A stretch of DNA of 64,000 nt from Symsagittifera roscoffensis. Taxonomy: Eukaryota > Xenacoelomorpha > Acoela > Convolutidae. The notes beneath the pieces are model-generated. The model searched no databases and was not told the origin of the DNA. It worked only from the letters and a program-made list of their open reading frames with translations. Positions within the stretch are counted from its first letter, which is position 1; every line of letters begins with the position of its first letter. Shown here one piece after another: positions 55,219-64,000 of this stretch. The translations under genes and the position numbers were made by a program. The stretch covers positions 38,218,518-38,282,517 of the forward strand of contig NC_087062.1 of assembly GCF_963678635.1 (NCBI RefSeq), read 5' to 3'.

Positions 55219-58200
55219 TTTACATTTTTCTTCACTTGGACTTAAAACAATTTGTGAGCCGGATTCAATAACTCATGAAGCGTAAAAACACAAAGATGCC
55301 GTCACTTTCAGATCCTACGGAAAATTCCTTGGAACATTCTATTCTTCTGCGACAGACAAAAAGTTCTCTGAAAAAAAGTTGCGTGCATCTATCTTTCGTA
55401 GTTACAATAAAGAAACTACAGCTAGACTGCTTTATATTGTATTAGTTTGGATCAGTCCAAGTTTTCTTGGCTGGTTCTTAAAGAATTTTTGCTGAAACCT
55501 CCGCGTAGACTGCCCATGTATTGGTGAAAAATTTTTTTCGCATAACAAAATTTTTTCAGGTAAAAAAAAACACAAGATTTTTCAGGTAAAAAAAACGAAG
55601 TTAAATGACCAGATCCTTCAGATAAATTGTGTTTGGAGATTTGCACGACAAGATAAAATTTTGAGTTTGCCACAGAACAAAACGAAAAACATCGCCCATT
55701 AATATAGCAGTAGAGATTTCTAAACTAAAAGATACTAATTTTGATTACTTTGTTTTAAAAACAAAGAGATTGGACCACAATAAAGACAAATATAAAGAAA
55801 AAAAAAACAGAATATTTAAGCTCGGTGTGTTTTTTTTGTTCGGTCAATTTCTTCAATCGAAATAATAGTTTTCGACAAAAAATATTTATTTCCCTTTAAA
55901 GATATCGACTTCCCTGAGTTCAAACGTAAAAAGATGTTTTACCTCCAAATTTTTTTGTAAAGTTTGAAAAAGGGGGTTTGAAAATTGCCAAATTTACCAT
56001 GTTCTGTACTAAATTATGCCCGCTTTGAAGAATTTAATCATAATGATGAGGGCGTAACGCGAATCATTTATGCTTGGCAAATTATCCCGCTCAACAAAAT
56101 CGTTCCAATTTGAATTGAGGCTAGCTAATCAGTCATATTAATTTCGTGCGACTCAAAATTGGTCTTTAATATTGTCCACAAAACATAGATTTTCAATATT
56201 TTCTTATCCCAATAACTATTCGATATGAGTTAAGGGACAGTTGGAACATTCAATGCTTTGCCCTGATATACGAGCAATCTTTTCTCCTTTAAGAGAAGTA
56301 TTTGAGTATAGAAAGGATTATGCACATCATAAAACTGTTCATTTATCTTGTAAGTTGTTTGTACATGAATTTTGAAAAACCTGAGAATTAGAATAACGCT
56401 TGAATAGAATTAAAATGTGCAGCCATTTCGTGAAAATTTTTAGACATGAAAAAACCGCGGTAATATTTTTCTATGTAAAAGAATTGTTCGGACCATTGAA
56501 AATCAGATATCACAAATAATAATCGGAAAGGACTCAGTGATACATCATTTTAAAGTCTTTCAGTCTTGGTTCGAATCATAGTAAACTACTTCCCAAAATT
56601 TTGAGAAAACATGAATAAAACTTTTGAGTTTAAGTTCATTTTTCAGTGAGTAAAACGATCGAGTGTAATTCGTTATCTGAAAAAGTAATTGCTCAGTCTT
56701 TTCGGCTAAGAAATCTTGCTACTACAATCAGTAAAACCAGTTTTGCCACTTTTATTTAGCGCTCACCCTTGGCAATAGAGGATTTAGAAACAAGTATTGA
56801 AAACTTTTTGGTCTAATTTTTAAGTTTTTTGCTTGTCATTGGAGACAAAGATTGTCGATTATGCCTGATTTAATCAGTTTTTCTTTTTTGCATTTGTATA
56901 GTTATCTAATAGAGCTACGCACTAAAAACTACACTAATTTGAAGGAAAAAACACCTTCATGTTTTTTATTAATATGGTCGGAAAATTGTGTGCTACTTTT
57001 TATTTCGATCTGGGTATGGATGAAAAATAAGCGAAATCAATTATCATCATAATCAAATTTTATTTAAGTGAAAAACTACCGCAATAATTAAATGGCCTAC
57101 CCGCTTTAAACTTTCATTTTGCTGGAAGGATTGTGTACGACCAGAAAATTATTTTTTGCAAACTTTCAAATGCTACTGATATGGAACTTGTCCTTATGTA
57201 TCCTCATGCATGCAGCATAATTACATTGACTTTGGGTCTAAGATAACAAGCCGATGAGAGCCGAGAGGAGAAACATCAATCCGAATTTCAAGTGTTTGAG
57301 CAAATTAAGTCAATTTGCAAAACAAATAAATTTAAACTATAATAATTGATGTTTTCTCCAAAATGTATACTCCAAGATGAAATGTTGCATCAGCCAATTT
57401 TTGAAACACATAGTTATCTACTAAAGACGCCTCCTATATTATGTTTTTTCATGATTCTGAGACAACCACAAATAGCTTATTCTTTGGAACAAGGCAATAA
57501 AAATTTAGAAAAATCTATGGAAATGTACCTTGTTGCTATTTCAAATAATTTTCACAGGTTCAAATATTGTGGCATTTTGCAAAAAACTTGGTTTGGTAGT
57601 GCCTAAAACTCCTATTTGACTTGAACTATGCGAGGAATTAACGTCCGGCAACCGGGGTGGTTAGTTAACGTTCGTAAATTCAAGAAACGCTGATATTTTT
57701 TATCAAAGAATGCTTTTTTAATTTTTATATTCAAAGGTGTACTTACGCAGCACGTTTGAAAATCAAAATTAAGGCATGCAGTCCATGTGTCAATTGGTTT
57801 TTTTTCCAATAGAAATATAAACCAAATTAATGATAGACTTTTTATTCCTATCGTGTAATTCAATCATAAGATAATTACTTCAGCCACTCAAAACTGACAA
57901 TTGCCAATCATTAAAAATCATTAATCTAGGAGCTCAAACTTGACGCGAATAAATTGATTTGACTCTTAATTTGACGAGCTCGAACTTATTTTGATGGATC
58001 GGACTGTCTGCCGCGGGTGTTATGTGCTAATATAATTTGAAAATTAAGGTTCCTCTTGTTTGCTATCCGTCAAAACCAGAAGCCAAATTCGAGCACCGGG
58101 ATACACAAAAAAAACACTTTTTTTTCAAAAAAGTTTTCAGTTCTAAAAAAAAAGATAATTTTACAAACGAGTTACTGAAAAAAAATTGTTTTAAGTTTTT

Positions 58201-58531
58201 GTCATCTTTGAAACATGCGGCTCAATCACTAGTTTTTTTGTCAATTTTAGAGTCGATAGTTTTTATCGTTTTCAGAACAGATTATGAAAAAAAAATAATC
58301 AATTCATTGTGTTTTCGTAAAAAACACTTATGAAGCATCATTACGATACAATTAAAATTCAATGGGTAAATTTTTTTATGTAAATTTGATGCTTCAACTT
58401 GATGGTGTCTTACACGAATCTTCCGCCGTTTTCATTATTGCAAAAAAGTAATTTTTCGTAATTTATTGTTATTTTTTTTTTCAATTTGCTTCAATAATTT
58501 GGTCATTTACTTGTTTCAGTTGGATGAGAAT
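55218..58531. other. AT-rich DNA without a recognised gene
   Basis: Only short open frames of biased composition. No domains, RNA genes or notable repeats were recognised. Confidence 0.55.
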
Positions 58532-59155
58532 TGATAAAATAAACAGCGACAAAAAACAATGCTGCTCCAATCGAAAAAAAAATTTAGTAATTTTTAACAA
58601 CTAAAAACTTAACTTGGTATTTTTTCTCTCTTTTTTGGAAAATATTCACTCCGAAATCCGACGCTATATGTTGAACAAAAACTAGAAATTGAAACCAGTT
58701 TAAAACAAGTATTTATATCCAATTATATTATTGATAGATTATCTCTGTAAAATACATAGAACTAACTAATCATGATCCATGACTAACACTTACAATAAAC
58801 TGTAAGGCTAAAACTATTTATAGTTTCAGCCAGAGAATAATAAATTTAACTTAGCCAAGTTGACATTTCCAAACCCAAGAATAACCATGTTGACATTTCC
58901 AAACCTAAAACACTATAGGTGGTTGCTGTGCAAAAAGCACAAAAAGTTCCAACCACAAAGAAACTTAAAAGAGATTCTTTATTTTGTTTTTGAAATTGCG
59001 CCGTTTTTGCTTCGGGATGTGATGAGGATCTGGTTAAAAGCATAGAGATTTGATAGCAAAAATAACCTAAACACAATTAAAAACAGTTCTCTTCTTGAAA
59101 ATAGTAGAAAAGTTTTCAAAAAATTAAGGAAATTTTCCTAAAAAATTAATATGGT

Positions 59156-59580
59156 CAGGGGCGGATCTAGGATTTTCTCGAGAAGGGGGGCGGATTTTCA
59201 AATTTTTTTTCGAAATTTTGTCGACCTTCTTTTTTAGGTCGACCGAATTGATTTTTCGAGTTCTCCCTACGAACAGTTTAGTCCCTGTTTTAGCCAAAAT
59301 TTCTTCGCCGCAGGCAAAATTTTGAAAAAACAGTCCAAAAAAGGCGTTTTTGGCACTTTTTGAAATTTTTGACCAAAAAATTGCGTTTTTTTGGCGAGCG
59401 CGCCCCTCTCAAAATTAGTATATATTGGCGCCAAAGGCGCCTTTAGAAAAATTTTAGGGTCGGTCGGCCAAAAATATTTCTTAAAAAGTACCAAAGGGTG
59501 GACCCTTTGGGTCGGCAAGGGGTCGAATCCCTGAGTGGAGGGGGAAGGGAGCCGTCCGCTCCCCCCTAAATTCTTCCCTG
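59156..59580 (+). mobile_element. hAT-type MITE, array unit 1
   Basis: 425 bp, left end CAGGGGCGGATC, decayed right end TTCTTCCCTG, flanked by AATATGGT at 59148-59155 and 59581-59588 (8-bp target duplication). Confidence 0.85.
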
Positions 59581-60342
59581 AATATGGTTTTATTCCAAAT
59601 TCAATAGCAAAAAATGAACTAAAATAAACGTTGAAAGCTAGTTTTACTAGAGTAAATCTATTTTTTTCTTAAACTCATTTGAATTATAAGTATATTATAA
59701 GCCTATTAAAAACCTGATTTGATGAAATAAACAGCGACAAAAAACAATGCTGCTCCAATCGAAAAAAAAATTTAGTAATTTTTAACAATTAAAAACTTAA
59801 CTTGGTATTTTTTCTCTCTTTTTTGGAAAATTTTAACTCCGAAATCCGACGTTATATGTTGAACAAAAACTAGAAATCGGAACCAGTTTAAAACAAGTAT
59901 TTATATCCAATTATATTATTGATAGATTATCTCTGTAAAATACATAGAACTAACTAATCATGATCCATGACTAACACTTACAAAAAACTGTAAGGCTAAA
60001 ACTATTTATAGTTTCAGCCAGAGAATAATAATTTAACTTAGCCAAGTTGACATTTCCAAACCCAAGAATAACCATGTTGACATTTCCAAACCTAAAACAC
60101 TATAGGTGGTTGCTGTGCAAAAAGCACAAAAAGTTCCAACCACAAAGAAACTTAAAAGAGATTTTTTATTTTATTTTTGAAATTGCGCCGTTTTTGCTTC
60201 GGGATGTGATGAGGATCTGGTTAAAAGCATAGAGATTTGATAGCAAAAATAACCTAAACACAATTAAAAACAGTTCTCTTCTTGAAAATAGTAGAAAAAT
60301 TTTCGAAAAATTAAGAAAATTTTCCTACAAAATTAATATGGT

Positions 60343-60767
60343 CAGGGGCGGATCTAGGATTTTCTCGAGAAGGGGGGCGGATTTTCAAATTTTTTTTTGA
60401 AATTTTGTCGACCTTCTTTTTTAGGTCGACCGAATTGATTTTTCGAGTTCTCCCTACGAACAGTTTAGTCCCTGTTTTAGCCAAAATTTCTTCGCCGCAG
60501 GCAAAATTTTGAAAAAACAGTCCAAAAAAGGCGTTTTTGGCACTTTTTGAAATTTTTGACCAAAAAATTGCGTTTTTTTGGCGAGCGCGCCCCCCTCAAA
60601 ATTAGTATATATTGGCGCCAAAGGCGCCTTTAGAAAAATTTTAGGGTCGGTCGGCCAAAAATATTTCTTAAAAAGTACCAAAGGGTGGACCCTTTGGGTC
60701 GGCAAGGGGTCGAATCACTGAGTGGAGGGGGAAGGGAGCCGTCCGCTCCCCCCTAAATTCTTCCCTG
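60343..60767 (+). mobile_element. hAT-type MITE, array unit 2
   Basis: 425 bp, same ends and the same AATATGGT flanks as unit 1, so it was copied by the array and not inserted again. Confidence 0.85.
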
Positions 60768-61528
60768 AATATGGTTTTATTCCAAATTCAATAGCAAAAA
60801 ATGAACTAAAATGAACGTTGAAAGCTAGTTTTACTAGAGTAAATCTATTTTTTTCTTAACCTCATTTGAATTATAAGTATATTATAAGCCTATTAAAAAC
60901 CTGATTTGATGAAATAAACAGCGACAAAAAACAATGCTGCTCCAATCGAAAAAAAATTTAGTAATTTTTAACAACTAAAAACTTAACTTGGTATTTTTTC
61001 TCTCTTTTTTGGAAAATATTCACTCCGAAATCCGACGCTATATGTTGAACAAAAACTAGAAATTGGAACCAGTTTAAAACAAGTATTTATATCCAATTAT
61101 ATTATTGATAGATTATCTCTGTAAAATACATAGAACTAACTAATCATGATCCATGACTAACACTTACAATAAACTGTAAGGCTAAAACTATTTATAGTTT
61201 CAGCCAGAGAATAATAAATTTAACTTAGCCAAGTTGACATTTCCAAACCCAAGAATAACCAAGTTGACATTTCCAAACCTAAAACACTATAGGTGGTTGC
61301 TGTGCAAAAAGCACAAAAAGTTCCAACCACAAAAAAACTTAAAAGAGATTCTTTATTTTATTTTTGAAATTGCGCCGTTTTTGCTTCGGGATGTGATGAG
61401 GATCTGGTTAAAAGCATAGAGATTTGATAGCAAAAATAACCTAAACACAATTAAAAACAGTTCTCTTCTTGAAAATAGTAGAAAAATTTTCAAAAATTAA
61501 GAAAATTTTCCTAAAAAATTAATATGGT

Positions 61529-61953
61529 CAGGGGCGGATCTAGGATTTTCTCGAGAAGGGGGGCGGATTTTCAATTTTTTTTTCAAAATTTTGTCGACCT
61601 TCTTTTTTAGGTCGACCGAATTGATTTTTCGAGTTCCCCCTACGAACAGTTTAGTCCCTGTTTTAGCCAAAATTTCTTCGCCGCAGGCAAAATTTTGAAA
61701 AAACAGTCCAAAAAAGGCGTTTTTGCCTTTTTTGGAAATTTTTGACCAAAAAATTGCGTTTTTTTGGCGAGCGCGCCCCCCTCAAAATTAGTATATATTG
61801 GCGCCAAAGGCGCCTTTAGAAAAATTTTAGGGTCGGTCGGCCAAAAATATTTCTTAAAAAGTACCAAAGGGTGGACCCTTTGGGTCGGCAAGGGGTCGAA
61901 TCCCTGAGTGGAGGGGGAAGGGAGCCGTCCGCTCCCCCCTAAATTCTTCCCTG
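61529..61953 (+). mobile_element. hAT-type MITE, array unit 3
   Basis: 425 bp, same ends and flanks as unit 1, with a few private base changes. Confidence 0.85.
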
Positions 61954-62709
61954 AATATGGTTTTATTCCAAATTCAATAGCAAAAAATGAACTAAAATAA
62001 ACGTTGAAAGCTAGTTTTACTAGAGTAAATCTATTTTTTTTCTTAACCTTATTTGAATTATAAGTATATTATAAGCCTATTAAAAACCTGATTTGATGAA
62101 ATAAACAGCGACAAAAAACAATGCTCCAATCGAAAAAAAAATTTTGTAATTTTTAACAACTAAAAACTTAACTTGGTATTTTTTCTCTCTTTTTTGGAAA
62201 AATTTTAACTCCGAAATCCGACGTTATATGTTGAACAAAAACTAGAAATCGGAACCAGTTTAAAACAAGTATTTATATCCAATTATATTATTGATAGATT
62301 ATCTCTGTAAAATACATAGAACTAACTAATCATGATCCATGACTAACACTTACAATAAACTGTAAGGCTAACACTATTTATAGTTTCAGCCAGACAATAA
62401 TAAATTTAACTTAGTTGACATTTCCAAACCCAAGAATAACCATGTTGACATTTCCAAACCTAAAACACTATAGGTGGTTGCTGTGCAAAAAGCACAAAAA
62501 GTTCCAACCACAAAGAAACTTAAAAGAGATTCTTTATTTTGTTTTTGAAATTGCGCCGTTTTTGCTTCGGGATGTGATGAGGATCTGGTTAAAAGCATAG
62601 AGATTTGATAGCAAAAATAACCTAAACACAATTAAAAACAGTTCTCTTCTTGAAAATAGTAGAAAAATTTTCAAAAATTAAGAAAATTTTCCTAAAAAAT
62701 TAATATGGT

Positions 62710-63135
62710 CAGGGGCGGATCTAGGATTTTCTCGAGAAGGGGGGCGGATTTTCAATTTTTTTTTCGAAATTTTGTCGACCTTCTTTTTTAGGTCGACCGA
62801 ATTGATTTTTCGAGTTCTCCCTACGAACAGTTTAGTCCCTGTTTTAGCCAAAATTTCTTCGCCGCAGGCAAAATTTTGAAAAAACAGTCCAAAAAAGGCG
62901 TTTTTGGCACTTTTTGGAAATTTTTGACCAAAAAATTGCGCTTTTTTGGCGAGCGCGCCCCCCTCAAAATTAGTATATATTGGCGCCAAAGGCGCCTTTA
63001 GAAAAATTTTAGGGTGGGTCGGCCAAAAATATTTCTTAAAAAGTACCAAAGGGTGGACCCTTTGGGTCGGCAAGGGGTCGAATCCCTGAGTGGAGGGGGA
63101 AGGGAGCCGTCCGCTCCCCCCTAAATTCTTCCCTG
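62710..63135 (+). mobile_element. hAT-type MITE, array unit 4
   Basis: 426 bp, same ends and flanks as unit 1. The open minus frame across it (131 codons) follows from repeat composition. Confidence 0.85.
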
Positions 63136-63273
63136 AATATGGTTTTATTCCAAATTCAATAGCAAAAAATGAACTAAAATAAACGTTGAAAGCTAGTTTT
63201 ACTAGAGTAAATCTATTTTTTTCTTAACCTCATTTGAATTATAAGTATATTATAAGCCTATTAAAAACCTGAT

Positions 63274-64000
63274 TTTTTTTCGAAATTATACTGAAAAACA
63301 AAAGTTTTGAACTGGTTTTTTCGACACTGAGAGAATTTATTTAACTTCGAATTCCAATTGAAATAGCTTTAGTATGATTTTTTGATAATTATTTATGGTA
63401 CCTTACCTTGCCTGGAAAACAAAAAAATACACCCAGAGACAAATGTTGTTTCCCATTTTCAATTGCCGCAACAATAAGCTAATCCTATTATTACATCAAA
63501 AAAATGTCACGGATAACGAATTTTTTGTAGATTTGAATTCTAAACAACAATATTAGTGAGATGGTCTAACAATTTCAGTCAAAATTATCACTCTGGGATA
63601 GTACCAGAAGCCCTGACTTTTTAATCTGTCTCCTTAAATTGTTTCGAACAGTTTTCGAATAAAAACATTAAAAATAAACCTGGATCTTTAATACCTCGCA
63701 TGTTTTTTTGCGAAACCATCGCCCTTCAGTAACATACAGATTTGCTAAAAATTTTAATTTGCTCCTAGTTCAGTTTTATTTGTTACAATTAGCTTGCTTC
63801 CAATTGGGACAATTTGTTGGGCGTATATTCACTTATAAGAAATAATTAGTCAGTCAGAAATGATGAGAAGCTGATTCTTCAATCATTGCTGAGAATATTG
63901 ATGCTTTGTGAGTCAAAATAGAACCTAACTAATCGGACTAATGAAATCTTTCTTACAATTGTTTCAGACTTTTGTGCAAAAAAATCTCCTGGAACCAGTT
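63274..64000. other. AT-rich DNA; possible LTR-like start at the edge
   Basis: No gene recognised. The last 11 bases (63990-64000) read tggaaccagtt, the same as the start of the LTR-related segment in the array, so another copy may begin at the window edge. Confidence 0.35.

Larger units (their letters stand above)
58532..63273 (+). repeat. Array of four 1187-bp tandem units
   Basis: The sequence aaacagcgac starts units at 58541, 59729, 60916 and 62103 (spacing 1188, 1187, 1187). Units are nearly identical. Each holds, in order, a T-rich segment, about 170 bp related to the 5' part of the LTR at 18862 (including catgatccat and a hairpin), a 30-bp doublet (ttgacatttccaaac twice), and a complete hAT MITE. 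The 61-codon plus frames and 83-codon minus frames repeated in each unit come from repeat sequence and are not genes. Confidence 0.95.

Noticed and set aside
58860-62600. 61-codon plus frames repeated four times
   Set aside because: Repeated because the array repeats; no domain and not conserved outside it.
62678-63073. 131-codon minus frame
   Set aside because: Lies over the MITE in array unit 4; other units carry shorter versions broken elsewhere.
46445-64000. N-terminal HCN exon to the right
   Set aside because: I looked for the sequence expected just before S1 on the minus strand and found nothing convincing.

Overview
This is animal (metazoan) nuclear DNA: AT-rich, gene-poor and full of transposable elements. 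The only clear host gene is on the minus strand. It is an HCN-type (hyperpolarization-activated, cyclic-nucleotide-gated) cation channel, of which four exons lie here: 38161-38396 (S1-S2), 18648-18844 (S3-S4), 3085-3234 (S5) and 2501-2719 (pore and S6). They join in frame and in order. The N-terminus should lie right of 38.4 kb (no such exon seen), and the C-linker and cyclic-nucleotide domain left of base 2500. The species cannot be fixed; an invertebrate with large introns is likely, and a tunicate is only one possibility.

The standout feature is a Ty3/gypsy-class LTR retroelement on the plus strand at 18862-37763, about 18.9 kb and so about twice or more the usual length. Its two 410-bp LTRs read identically, and it is flanked by a 4-bp AAAT target duplication. 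It sits antisense inside the HCN intron, 17 bases from an exon. It carries a 1.25-kb structured leader, one or two ORFs ahead of gag, gag-protease, reverse transcriptase/RNase H/integrase, two small hydrophobic ORFs, a 377-codon ORF without a methionine codon, an envelope-like ORF with signal peptide and C-terminal hydrophobic segments, several 3' accessory ORFs that overlap or step in frame, a probable short 3' UTR intron, and an antisense ORF next to the 3' LTR. pol and env are broken by in-frame stops, mostly TGA.

The rest is older mobile-element debris. 1-6 kb: MITE remnants and a foldback repeat. 6.4-14.9 kb: a decayed plus-strand Ty3/gypsy element, plus a second copy of its 3' part. 15-18.6 kb: little except a 112-bp tandem repeat and a MITE. 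38.8-45 kb: a decayed minus-strand Ty3/gypsy element, followed by a 673-bp duplication carrying hAT-MITE sequence. 46-58 kb: mostly featureless AT-rich DNA with a candidate small plus-strand exon at 47.2 kb, a hAT MITE with a perfect 8-bp target duplication, and a tRNA-related SINE ending in (CA)n. 58.5-63.3 kb: four tandem copies of a 1187-bp unit, each containing a fragment related to the big element's LTR and a 425-bp hAT MITE.

The HCN gene is the host locus and its introns are the landing ground. The intron between the S1-S2 and S3-S4 exons would be about 410 bp without the 18.9-kb insertion. LTR-related sequence therefore occurs in two states: as a young complete provirus-like element, and as a fossil fragment amplified in a tandem array.
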